From JACMQX01 sp040385105 (GTDB lineage Bacteria > Pseudomonadota > Gammaproteobacteria > Burkholderiales > Burkholderiaceae_C): a stretch of 64,000 nucleotides of DNA. The translations under genes and the position numbers were made by a program. Below the pieces are notes generated by a model, which made no database searches, was not told the origin of the DNA, and was given only the letters and a program-made list of their open reading frames with translations. This document shows, one piece after another, positions 47,052 to 56,200 of this stretch (position 1 is the stretch's first letter; each line of letters starts with the position of its first letter). Where the stretch lies: contig JAZKHY010000033.1 of NCBI GenBank assembly GCA_040385105.1, positions 1 through 64,000 on the forward strand, read 5' to 3'.

Positions 47052-48511
47052 CGGCTGTCCTGCCCCTCAGCCACGGCATCGCCAATGCCAAAGCGCCGCA
47101 GCTTGACGTACAGGCTCTGGCGCGACAGGCCCAGCATCTCGGCGGCAGATGCGCGGTTGTCGCCGGTGAGCTCAAGCGCCGCCTCAATGCACAGCTGCTC
47201 GATCAGGTCAGTCGTCTCGCGCACGATGTCCTTGAGCGGGACGCGGCCTACCAGCTCGGTCATCTGGCCGGCCGAACGCGGCAGCTCCTTGCCACGCGCT
47301 TCATTGGACAGGCGCCGGCCCACGTCGCGGATGGTGAAACCCAGGCAGGGCGTGTCACCACCGGTCACCGCCACAGCGGAGATCTCGACATCTGCGGTGG
47401 AGCCGTATTCGCCGCGCATGCTGGTGGCAAACAGCCGCACCGCGCCACGCTGGCGCAGGTTGGAAATCAGCACGTTCAGGTCCACGCCGGTGCGCCCGAG
47501 CCACTTCTCAAGTGATTCGCCACGAACCAGCTCCTCGCTGGCCAGCTGCGCAAGTTCGAGGAATGCGCGGTTGACGCTCAGCACCCGGCCGTCGAGGTCC
47601 GTCACCACAAACGCGTCAGGGGCGCTCTCCATCACGCTGAGCAGCAGCTGCTTGGCACCACCCCCGGGCGCCTCGGCAGCGGCATGGTGGGTGGAAAGGC
47701 GGATCAGGAAATGGGTGGAGTTTTCCTGGCGGAACAGCGATGCCGACAGGGTCAGGCTGTCGCCGGTTTCAGCCAGCCGCACCGCCAGCGGCTCGCAGCG
47801 GCCATTGGAGCGCAAGGTCGCCAGCATCTGGCGCACGGCGGCAGAGCTGGCAGGCTCCAGGCTCTCGGCGAGCGTCCAGCCTGAGCGCCGCGCCTTGTCG
47901 CCCAGCAGCGTGTAGGCGGCGGGGTTGGCTTCTTCGAGCTTCTCGGTGTTGGCGTCCAGGATCAGGACGGCTTCCGAGGCCACCTGGAACAGCAGCCGGT
48001 AACGTGTCTCGACATGGCGCAGGCGCCAGTAGTCCCGCTCCATCGACAGCTGGGCACTGACCAGCCGCTGCTGAAGGGCCACCTGGGCGCGCAAGTCGCG
48101 CCCGAAAGCCACCGAATGGGCGCGGCCCTCATGTGACTTGCCCTTGCGCCGCACCGGCATCACCGAATACGAGAGCGGAAGGTCGGCGCCGTCGGCCGAG
48201 GGGTGGTTGACATGGCGCCAGCGGGCACCGGCACCGGTATGCGCATCGCTCAGCATGGCTTCTATCTTGGGCCGGCTTTCGAGCGTCACGGTCTGGGCCC
48301 ATGGCTTGCCGAGCCAGTCCTGGTAGCCATGGCTGAGCAGTTCGTCGCTGCCAAAGGCCATGTCGCGGATGACGCCGGCGTCATCGACGATGAGCACCAC
48401 GTCGGCGGAAGCGGCTATCAGGTTGCCGGCGACATCTGCATCGAGACCCGCAAGAAACAGTTCAGGCGATTCAAAGTGCCCGATAGTGCGTTCCTGAGTT
48501 CCCTGAGACAT
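47048..48511 (-). CDS. ppsR: Transcriptional repressor PpsR (CrtJ)
   Basis: A 487-residue repressor of photosynthesis genes that responds to oxygen and, with partners, to light. Two PAS domains (from about 165 and 285) precede a Fis-type helix-turn-helix with DLIEQLCIEAALELTGDNRA and AAEMLGLSRQSLYVKLRRFG. The cysteine C441 corresponds to the redox-active Cys of CrtJ. This copy is complete, unlike the paralogue at 42815. It follows ppaA by 42 bases and is coupled to bphO. It would act at the TGT-N12-ACA sites upstream of bchF and bchG. Confidence 0.95.
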   Translation of the reverse strand: MSQGTQERTIGHFESPELFLAGLDADVAGNLIAASADVVLIVDDAGVIRDMAFGSDELLSHGYQDWLGKPWAQTVTLESRPKIEAMLSDAHTGAGARWRHVNHPSADGADLPLSYSVMPVRRKGKSHEGRAHSVAFGRDLRAQVALQQRLVSAQLSMERDYWRLRHVETRYRLLFQVASEAVLILDANTEKLEEANPAAYTLLGDKARRSGWTLAESLEPASSAAVRQMLATLRSNGRCEPLAVRLAETGDSLTLSASLFRQENSTHFLIRLSTHHAAAEAPGGGAKQLLLSVMESAPDAFVVTDLDGRVLSVNRAFLELAQLASEELVRGESLEKWLGRTGVDLNVLISNLRQRGAVRLFATSMRGEYGSTADVEISAVAVTGGDTPCLGFTIRDVGRRLSNEARGKELPRSAGQMTELVGRVPLKDIVRETTDLIEQLCIEAALELTGDNRASAAEMLGLSRQSLYVKLRRFGIGDAVAEGQDSR

Positions 48512-48553
48512 TCCATTCTTTCGTCATAAACGCCGGCGCGGCAGTGAGCAGGG

Positions 48554-49480
48554 TCAGGAGCGACCCGCGCGGCTTGCCACCAGCGCTTCAGCCAGCATAG
48601 GTGCCTGCCGGCCGTCGCCTGAAACGGCATCTGCCCGCAGTTCGGTCACGTACTCCGGATGCGAAGCAAAGAGCGGACCACCCACCATTATGCCCACATG
48701 GGGGTTCAGGGCTGCGCTGCGCACGCTGGCAATGCAGTCACCCAGGTCCGCCAGGTGAAGCTCGCTCGCCATCGAGAAGCCGACCACGTCAAACCATTCG
48801 CGACGCACCATCGTGACCGGGTCCGCGCCTGCTTCCCAGGGCCCGCCGGCGACGTCCCAGCCGGCGCGGCGGAAGAACTCGGCCACCATCACGAGGCCAA
48901 AGGTGTGCTGCTCGCCGGGGCTTGGCAGCAGCAGGATGCGCCGGCCGTTGCTCGGGTGATCCGGCGCCTGGCCAAAGGCCGGGCTCAGCTCGCGCAGCAC
49001 CTGCTGCAGGCGGCCCAGCCCGAGCGTGACTTCGGTGAAATCGCACAGGTCCTGCTCCCAGAGCTCGCCCAGGTAGCGCGCCACCGGCGCCAGCAGGTCC
49101 AGGTAAATCGTCTCGACTGCAATGCCGCGCAGGCGCATGGCTTCGACGCAGGCATGGGCGACGTCTTCATCGCGCGCAAGGACCAGCTTGGCGAAATACA
49201 CCACGTCCTGCCGGCTCACGCCCTGGCCGGTGAGGGCGGGAAGCGTCAGGCACTCATGCGGCGTGCGATGCGCCAGCATCAGCCGCGGAATGATTTCATT
49301 CTCGATCGCACGCGCCAGCAGCGCCATGCGCAGTTCAACCGCTGCGTGGCCGGCATCCGGGGCGGACTGCGCCGCAACCTGTCCCGCCGGCGCATAGCCC
49401 GATTCACCCCGCCATCTGTCCTGTCCCGAAGCCCCCTGGCTGGTCTCCTGCCCGGATCCGTCCTGCGTGAACGATCTCAT
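48554..49480 (-). CDS. ppaA: PpaA/AerR-type antirepressor of photosynthesis genes
   Basis: A 308-residue regulator with a cobalamin-binding-like (SCHIC) domain. The N-terminal helical region contains VSRQDVVYFAKLVLARDEDV and the C-terminal Rossmann-type part contains LLLPSPGEQHTFGLVMVAEF, where the His could act as a ligand. In Rhodobacter this family counteracts PpsR/CrtJ and senses light through cobalamin or heme. Start at 49480 is preferred because AGGAG lies 8 bases upstream; 49486 is possible. It lies just upstream of ppsR1 in the same direction. Confidence 0.93.
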   Translation of the reverse strand: MRSFTQDGSGQETSQGASGQDRWRGESGYAPAGQVAAQSAPDAGHAAVELRMALLARAIENEIIPRLMLAHRTPHECLTLPALTGQGVSRQDVVYFAKLVLARDEDVAHACVEAMRLRGIAVETIYLDLLAPVARYLGELWEQDLCDFTEVTLGLGRLQQVLRELSPAFGQAPDHPSNGRRILLLPSPGEQHTFGLVMVAEFFRRAGWDVAGGPWEAGADPVTMVRREWFDVVGFSMASELHLADLGDCIASVRSAALNPHVGIMVGGPLFASHPEYVTELRADAVSGDGRQAPMLAEALVASRAGRS

Positions 49481-49711
49481 GTTCATGTCTCCTCGCGGTC
49501 AATGAGCCTGGCGGGATAGCCACGGTACCGGCACTTGCCGGGCCGCTGATTCAGCCCATTCTTTTTCGCAGTCCATCAGAGATATCAGGGCACGGCCAAT
49601 CCTGAAGGAAGCCGGTTCCCGAGTCTCCACCCGGTTTTACTGCCAGCCTCACACAGGATTTCAAGTGTTTCCCCTACCCCCACACAAAAACTTTACTCGC
49701 TCCAAAAAACA

Positions 49712-49745
49712 TGTCAAGTTTAATTTACGTCAATACAAGTTGACA
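49712..49745. promoter_or_regulatory. Two overlapping PpsR-type boxes at the bchF promoter
   Basis: TGTCAAGTTTAATTTACG (49712-49729) and CGTCAATACAAGTTGACA (49728-49745) are each one base from the TGT-N12-ACA consensus. They overlap by two bases and their centres are 16 bases apart. The right box ends in the TTGACA -35 element of bchF. PpsR is known to bind tandem sites cooperatively. The same region could serve ppaA on the other strand. Confidence 0.7.
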
Positions 49746-49768
49746 CGCGTAGCCAAGAGGACTAAATT
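49740..49768 (+). promoter_or_regulatory. Promoter of the bchF superoperon
   Basis: A -35 TTGACA (49740-49745) and a -10 TAAATT (49763-49768) are 17 bases apart, a near-ideal sigma-70 pattern. The expected start point near 49775 leaves about 28 bases to the bchF ATG and includes its ribosome site GGAG (49790-49793). Confidence 0.75.
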
Positions 49769-49802
49769 GGGTTCATTGGCATCAATGCCGGAGACACAAG
49801 CG

Positions 49803-50315
49803 ATGCATCGTGGCGAGCACAAAGCGGGAACCAGCCGCCCTCTTTACACGGCCGAAGAGCGCCTGCGGCGCGACGCGACCGTGTGGACGCTGGTGCAGGG
49901 CATCCTCGCGCCGGTGCAGTTCGTGGTGTTCCTGGTCAGCCTGGGGCTGGTACTGCGCTACCTGGCCAGTGGCGAGGGCCTGTGGATGGCCAATGCCTCC
50001 ATCGTCGTCAAGACCCTGACGCTCTACACGATCATGATCACCGGCTGCATCTGGGAGAAGGTGGTCTTCGGCCGCTATCTCTTTGCTCCCGCCTTCTATT
50101 GGGAAGACGTGTTCAGCATGCTGGTGCTGGCGCTTCACACGGCCTACCTGGTGGCGCTGGCCACCGGCGCACTGGCTGCCCGCGAACTGATGTACCTGGC
50201 GCTGGCGGCCTACGCCACCTATGTGATCAACGCCACGCAGTTCATCCTCAAGCTGCGGGCCGCGCGGCTGGACCATGCGCGGGCACAGGCATCGGCGCAA
50301 GGGGTGCTTGCATGA
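49803..50315 (+). CDS. bchF: 2-vinyl bacteriochlorophyllide hydratase
   Basis: A 170-residue inner-membrane enzyme that hydrates the 3-vinyl group in bacteriochlorophyll a synthesis. Membrane segments include TLVQGILAPVQFVVFLVSLG and TLYTIMITGCIWEKVVFGRY, then FYWEDVFSMLVLALHTAYL, characteristic of BchF. I use the ATG at 49803 because it follows GGAG by 9 bases and the promoter start; an ATG at 49785 is possible. It leads the superoperon bchF-bchN-bchB-bchH-bchL-bchM-lhaA-puhABC-acsF-puhE. Confidence 0.95.
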   Translation: MHRGEHKAGTSRPLYTAEERLRRDATVWTLVQGILAPVQFVVFLVSLGLVLRYLASGEGLWMANASIVVKTLTLYTIMITGCIWEKVVFGRYLFAPAFYWEDVFSMLVLALHTAYLVALATGALAARELMYLALAAYATYVINATQFILKLRAARLDHARAQASAQGVLA

Positions 50316-50373
50316 GCGGCGCACGGCAGCCCGGAGGCGCCCGCACCGCAACGCGCAGCGCGGAGGTTTCGCA

Positions 50374-51663
50374 ATGAGCCCGGTCATTCCCATCCGTTCT
50401 GCAGCGGACGCCGGTTGCGCCGACGCACCCGTGCTGAAAGAGCGCGGCCAGCGCGAGGTGTTCTGCGGGCTCACCGGCATCATCTGGCTGCACCGCAAGA
50501 TCCAGGACGCCTTCTTCCTCGTGGTCGGCTCGCGCACCTGTGCCCACCTGATCCAGTCGGCCGCCGGCGTCATGATCTTCGCCGAGCCGCGCTTTGCCAC
50601 CGCCATCATCGACGAGCGCGACCTGGCGGGCCTGGCCGATGCCAATACCGAACTGGACCGCGTGGTCACCCGCCTGCTGGAACGCCGGCCCGAGATCAAG
50701 CTGCTGTTCCTGGTGGGCTCCTGCCCGTCGGAAGTCATCAAGCTGGACCTGTCGCGCGCCGCCTCGCGCCTGTCGGCAAGCTTCTCGCCCAAGGTCCGGG
50801 TGCTGAACTACTCCGGCAGCGGCATAGAGACCACCTTCACCCAGGGCGAAGATGCCTGCCTCGCATCGCTGGTGCCCAGCCTGCCGCAGGCGGCAGCAGA
50901 TGCGCCGCCCTCGCTGCTGGTGGTGGGTACCCTGGCCGACGTGGTGGAAGACCAGTTCGCACGCCTGTTCACCCAGCTGGGCATCGGGCCGGTGCGCTTC
51001 TTCCCGCCGCGCCACGCCAATGAACTGCCGGCGGTCGGCCCCAACACCCGCATCCTCCTGGCCCAGCCCTTTCTCGCCGACACGGCCAAAGCGCTGGAAT
51101 CGCGCGGCGCCAGGCGGTTGCCTGCGCCCTTCCCGCTGGGCGTTGAAGGCACAAGCCTGTGGCTGCAGGCCGCGGCCACGGCATTCGGTGTGCCCGAACA
51201 AACGTTTGAAGAGGTCACTGCCAGCGCCCGCCAGCGCGCCGGTGCAGCCATCGCCCGCCAGCGCGTCCAGCTGGCCGGCAAGCGCATCTTCTTCTTCCCC
51301 GATTCGCAGCTTGAGATCCCGCTGGCCCGCTTCCTGTCGCGCGAGCTCGGCATGGAGCTGGTGGAAGTCGGCACGCCCTACCTGCACCGCCAGCACCTTG
51401 CCGAAGAGCTGGCCATGCTGCCCGAAGGCACTTTCCTGTCTGAAGGCCAGCATGTGGAAAACCAGCTGGACCGCTGCCGCGCCGCGCGGCCCGACCTCGT
51501 GGTCTGCGGCCTGGGCCTGGCCAACCCGCTGGAGGCCGAGGGCATGACCACCAAGTGGGCCATCGAGCTTGTCTTCACGCCCATCCAGGGCTATGACCAA
51601 GCGCCCGACCTGGCTGAACTGTTCACCCGCCCGCTGGTCCGCAAGCTGCGGCTGGCGGCCTGA
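50374..51663 (+). CDS. bchN: Light-independent protochlorophyllide reductase subunit N
   Basis: A 429-residue subunit of the dark-operative protochlorophyllide reductase, a nitrogenase-like enzyme working without light. The three Cys ligands of the NB 4Fe-4S cluster are C31 (VFCGLTGIIWLHRK), C56 (GSRTCAHLIQ) and C117 (LVGSCPSEVIKLD). A CGGAGG ribosome site precedes the ATG at 50374. BchB lies 11 bases downstream and provides the fourth ligand. Confidence 0.97.
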   Translation: MSPVIPIRSAADAGCADAPVLKERGQREVFCGLTGIIWLHRKIQDAFFLVVGSRTCAHLIQSAAGVMIFAEPRFATAIIDERDLAGLADANTELDRVVTRLLERRPEIKLLFLVGSCPSEVIKLDLSRAASRLSASFSPKVRVLNYSGSGIETTFTQGEDACLASLVPSLPQAAADAPPSLLVVGTLADVVEDQFARLFTQLGIGPVRFFPPRHANELPAVGPNTRILLAQPFLADTAKALESRGARRLPAPFPLGVEGTSLWLQAAATAFGVPEQTFEEVTASARQRAGAAIARQRVQLAGKRIFFFPDSQLEIPLARFLSRELGMELVEVGTPYLHRQHLAEELAMLPEGTFLSEGQHVENQLDRCRAARPDLVVCGLGLANPLEAEGMTTKWAIELVFTPIQGYDQAPDLAELFTRPLVRKLRLAA

Positions 51664-51674
51664 GGCGCGCGCCC

Positions 51675-53291
51675 ATGCAACTCACACTCTGGACTTACGA
51701 AGGCCCTCCGCACGTCGGCGCGATGCGCATTGCCACGGCCATGCAGGACGTCCACTATGTGCTGCATGCGCCCCAGGGCGACACCTATGCCGACCTGCTG
51801 TTCACGATGATCGAGCGCAACCAGAAGCGCCCGCCCGTGACTTACACCACCTTCCAGGCGCGCGACCTGGGCGGCGACACCGCCGAGCTGTTCAAGACCG
51901 CCGCGCGCGAAGCCTTCGAGCGCTTCAAGCCCAAGGCCATGATGGTCGGTGCTTCCTGCACTGCCGAGCTGATCCAGGACGACCCGGGCGGCCTGTGCCG
52001 CGCGCTCGATCTGCCGGTGCCGGTTGTGGCGCTTGAGCTGCCCTCCTACCAGCGCAAGGAAAACTGGGGTGCGTCGGAAACCTTCTACCAGATGGTCCGC
52101 GCTCTGGCCGGCCCGCCTGGCCCGAAAGCACCGCGCGCTGAAGGCCAGCGGCCAAGCTGCAACATCCTGGGCCCCGCAGCCCTGGGCTTCCGGCACCGCG
52201 ACGACCTGCGCGAGATCAGCGGCCTGCTCACGCAGCTGGGCATTGACATCAACGTGGTGGCACCACTGGGCGCAACACCGGCCGACCTGGGCCGCCTGCG
52301 TGATGCCGACTTCAATGTGGTGCTCTATCCCGAGATTGCCTCGCTCGCAGCCGGGTGGCTCAACCGCAGCTTTGGGCAGCCTGCCACCAAAACCGTGCCC
52401 ATCGGCATGGGTGCAACGCGCGACTTCATCGAGGAAGTTGCAGGCCTGGCCGGCATTGACCCGCAGCCCGTCCTGCGGGACGCGAACCAGCGCGCCACCT
52501 GGTATGCACGCTCGGTGGATTCGACCTACCTGACCGGCAAGCGCGTGTTCGTCTTCGGCGACGCCACGCATGCGGTAGCCGCTGCCCGCGTGGCCAGCCG
52601 GGAACTGGGGTTCAAGGTTGTCGGCATCGGCACCTACAGCCGCGAATTTGCACGCGAAGTGCGCGAGGCCGCCAAGCTGTATGAGGTGGATGCACTGATC
52701 AGCGACGACTACCTGGAGATCGAGGCGAAGATCATCGAACTGCAGCCCGAACTGGTGCTGGGCACGCAGATGGAGCGCCACATTGCCAAGCGCGCAGGCG
52801 TGCCCTGCGCCGTCATCTCTGCTCCGGTGCATGTGCAGGATTTTCCGGCGCGCTACTCACCGCAGATGGGCTTTGAAGGCGCCAATGTGATGTTCGACAC
52901 CTGGGTCCATCCGCTGATGATGGGCCTGGAAGAGCACCTGATCGGCATGTTCCGGGGTGACGCCGAATTCCATGAAGATGCTGCGCCTTCCCACCTTGGC
53001 GGCCATGCGACGCCGAGGCCGTCCACCATGCAGGAAGCGCCGCCAGCTGTCCTGGCCGCAGCGGCGGAGGCGGAGCTTGCCATTGCTGCGGCTATGACCG
53101 CAACGCAGGCACCAGCAGCGACAACGACAGAAACCACCTGGGGCGCAGACGCCGAGAAGGAGCTGCGCAAGATTCCCTTCTTCGTGCGCGGCAAGGCCCG
53201 CCGCAACACCGAACTCTACGCCCGGGACAAAGGCCTGCCCGTCATCACCATCGAGACGCTCTACGATGCCAAAGCTCATTTCAGCCGCTGA
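51675..53291 (+). CDS. bchB: Light-independent protochlorophyllide reductase subunit B
   Basis: A 538-residue partner of BchN. The Asp ligand of the NB cluster is D36 in LHAPQGDTYADLL, and the family signature TYEGPPHVGAMRIATAMQDV starts the protein. The C-terminal part after about residue 430 is a variable Ala/Thr-rich linker followed by the conserved end KIPFFVRGKARRNTELYARD. Its 3' end overlaps bchH by 26 bases. Confidence 0.97.
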   Translation: MQLTLWTYEGPPHVGAMRIATAMQDVHYVLHAPQGDTYADLLFTMIERNQKRPPVTYTTFQARDLGGDTAELFKTAAREAFERFKPKAMMVGASCTAELIQDDPGGLCRALDLPVPVVALELPSYQRKENWGASETFYQMVRALAGPPGPKAPRAEGQRPSCNILGPAALGFRHRDDLREISGLLTQLGIDINVVAPLGATPADLGRLRDADFNVVLYPEIASLAAGWLNRSFGQPATKTVPIGMGATRDFIEEVAGLAGIDPQPVLRDANQRATWYARSVDSTYLTGKRVFVFGDATHAVAAARVASRELGFKVVGIGTYSREFAREVREAAKLYEVDALISDDYLEIEAKIIELQPELVLGTQMERHIAKRAGVPCAVISAPVHVQDFPARYSPQMGFEGANVMFDTWVHPLMMGLEEHLIGMFRGDAEFHEDAAPSHLGGHATPRPSTMQEAPPAVLAAAAEAELAIAAAMTATQAPAATTTETTWGADAEKELRKIPFFVRGKARRNTELYARDKGLPVITIETLYDAKAHFSR

Positions 53292-56200
53292 GAGCCGGAG
53301 CCTGCTGCCGGCCGCACGCGTCGTGCTGGTGACGATGGACAGCCACCTGGCGAGCGCTGCCGAGCGCGCCAACCGCACGCTGCGCAGGACCATGCCCGGC
53401 CTGACGCTGACTGTCCATGCCGCCGCCGAGTGGGGCGACGACGCAGCCGCCCTGGCCAGGTGCCATGACGACATTGCCGGCGCCGACATCGTGATCGTCA
53501 CGATGCTGTTCATGGAAGACCATTTCCTGCCGGTGCTTCCGGCCCTGAAGGCGCGCCGTGACAGCTGCGACGCCATGGTCTGCGCCATGTCCGCCGCTGA
53601 AGTCATGAAACTCACCCGCATGGGCAAGTTCAGCATGGACGCACCGGCCAGCGGCCCGATGGCGCTGCTCAAGCGCCTGCGCGGCAAGAGCGGCAACGAC
53701 ACCGCCAGCAACAAGGCCGACGCCAGTGGCAAGGCCACCGCCGGCGCGCAGCAGATGAAGATGCTGCGCCGCCTGCCCAAGATCCTGCGTTTCATCCCCG
53801 GCACGGCGCAGGATGTGCGGGCCTATTTCCTGACGCTGCAGTACTGGCTCGCCGGCTCTGAAGACAACGTCGCCAACATGGTGCAGTTCCTGGTGGACCG
53901 CTATGCCGACGGCCCGCGCAAGGCACTTCGCGGCATCGCAAAAATCCAGGCCCCGGTGGAGTATCCCGAAGTCGGCATCTACCACCCGCGCATGCCGGCG
54001 CGCCTGTCCACCACGCTGGCGGACCTGCCGCTGGTCGCTACCACCGGCAAGCGCGGCACCGTGGGCGTGCTGCTGATGCGCTCGTATTTGCTGGCCGGCA
54101 ACACCAGCCACTATGACGGCGTGATCACCGCACTCGAGGCACGCGGCATGAAAGTACTGCCCGCCTTTGCGACCGGCCTGGACAACCGGCCGGCCGTGGA
54201 GGCCTTCTTCATGAAAGATGGCAGGCCCGCCATCGACGCGCTGGTGTCCCTGACGGGCTTCTCGCTCGTCGGCGGCCCGGCCTACAACGATGCGAAGTCC
54301 GCCGAAGACATGCTCGCCCGGCTGGACGTACCCTACCTGGCGGTCACGCCGGTCGAGTTCCAGACCCTGGACCAGTGGGGCGCCTCGCCGCGCGGCCTGC
54401 TGCCGGTCGAGTCCACCATGATGGTGGCCATTCCCGAGCTGGACGGCGCGACAGGCTCGATGGTCTACGGCGGGCGCGGCAGCGGCAAGCACATTGCCTG
54501 CACCGGATGCGCCCATGCCTGCCGCTTCGAGAACGTGGCCGGCACGCATGACATGCACAGCTGCATCGAGCGCGCCGATGCGCTGGCCGGCCGGGTCGGC
54601 AAGCTGGTGGACCTGCGCCGCTCGGAGCGCGCCGGCCGCAAGGTCGCAGCCGTGATCTTCAACTTCCCGCCGAACGCCGGCAACACCGGCACCGCCGCCT
54701 TCCTGAGCGTCTTCGAGTCGCTCTACAACACCATGGCTGCGATGGCGCGCGAAGGCTACACCGTCGACATGCCGGCCAGTGTGGACGATCTGCGCGAACG
54801 CATCATCACCGGCAACGCTGCGTTGTATGGCGCGCAGGCCAATGTCCACACCCGCATCCTGACAGACGACCATGTGCGGCGCGAGAAGCACCTGAAAGAG
54901 ATTGAGGCGCAATGGGGTCCCGCGCCCGGCAAGCAGCAGAGCGACGGTTCCAGCCTGTTTGTGCTCGGCGAGCGCTTTGGCAATGTCTTCGTCGGCATCC
55001 AGCCTGCCTTCGGCTATGAGGGTGACCCGATGCGCCTGCTATTCGAGCGCGGCTTTGCGCCCACCCATGCGTTCTCCGCCTTCTACCGCTGGCTGCGCGA
55101 GGACTTCTGTGCCAACGCCGTGCTGCACTTCGGCACCCATGGCGCGCTGGAATTCATGCCGGGCAAGCAAAGCGGCATGTCGGCCACCTGCTGGCCTGAC
55201 AGGCTGATCGGCGACCTGCCCAACCTGTACCTCTATGCCTCCAACAATCCGTCGGAAGGCACGATCGCCAAGCGCCGCGCGGCCGCCACGCTCATCAGCT
55301 ACCTGACACCGCCGGTGGCACAGGCCGGCCTCTACAAGGGCCTGGTGGACCTGAAAGACACACTGGAGCGCTACCGGAGCCTGGAGCCCGAAGCGCAGGC
55401 CGAACGCGACGAACTCAGCCTGATGATCCAGGCGCAGGCCGCAGAGCTGGACCTGGCCGATGCCGAGCCGGCCTGGGGCGCAGCCTCGGAGGCATCGATC
55501 GCAAGGCTCAATGAGCGCGTGCTGGAAGTCGAATACACGCTGATCCCCTATGGCCTGCATATCGTCGGCCAGGCACCCAGCGCTGCAGAGCGCACCGACC
55601 TGCTGCTGTCCTGCGCCGAAGCCTCGCATGGCACACGGCCGGAACGCGCAGTGGTCGAAGCGCTGGTCGCAGGCCACACCCCGGAGCAGGCCATCGCTGC
55701 CTGCAACGCGGCGTCCGACCCGCAAACCATTGCCCTGCTGATGGAGCTGGCCGCCACCGACGAGCTGATGGCGCATGACCATGAGATCAGCGGCATCCTG
55801 CATGCGCTGGACGGCAAGTTCCTGCGGCCCGCACCCGGCGGCGACCTGCTGCGCACACCGGCCATCCTGCCCACGGGCCGCAACCTGCATGGCTTTGACC
55901 CGTTCCGAATTCCAAGCGCCTATGCGGTGAAGGACGGCGCGCGCCAGGCCGGCCGCCTGCTGCAAAAGCACATGGGCGACGGCCATGTGTTCCCGGAAAC
56001 CATTGCCATGGTCCTGTGGGGCACCGACAACCTCAAGAGCGAAGGCGGCCCGATTGCGCAAGCGCTGTCCTTGATGGGCGCACGGCCGCGTTTTGACAGC
56101 TACGGACGCCTCGCCGGTGCCGAACTGATGACACTGGCTGAACTCGGACGGCCCCGCATCGACGTCATCATCACCCTCTCGGGCATCTTCCGCGACCTGC

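Larger units (their letters stand above)
49487..49802. other. Intergenic control region between ppaA and bchF
   Basis: About 316 bases without a gene separate the divergent ppaA and bchF. The part nearest ppaA is ordinary GC-rich DNA. The 49700-49770 section is AT-rich and carries two overlapping PpsR-type palindromes and a good promoter for bchF. I see no open frame of coding quality. Confidence 0.8.

Noticed and set aside
49660..49700. A further TGT-N12-ACA site near 49666
   Set aside because: The distance is 13, not 12, bases and the flanks are unlike the real boxes.
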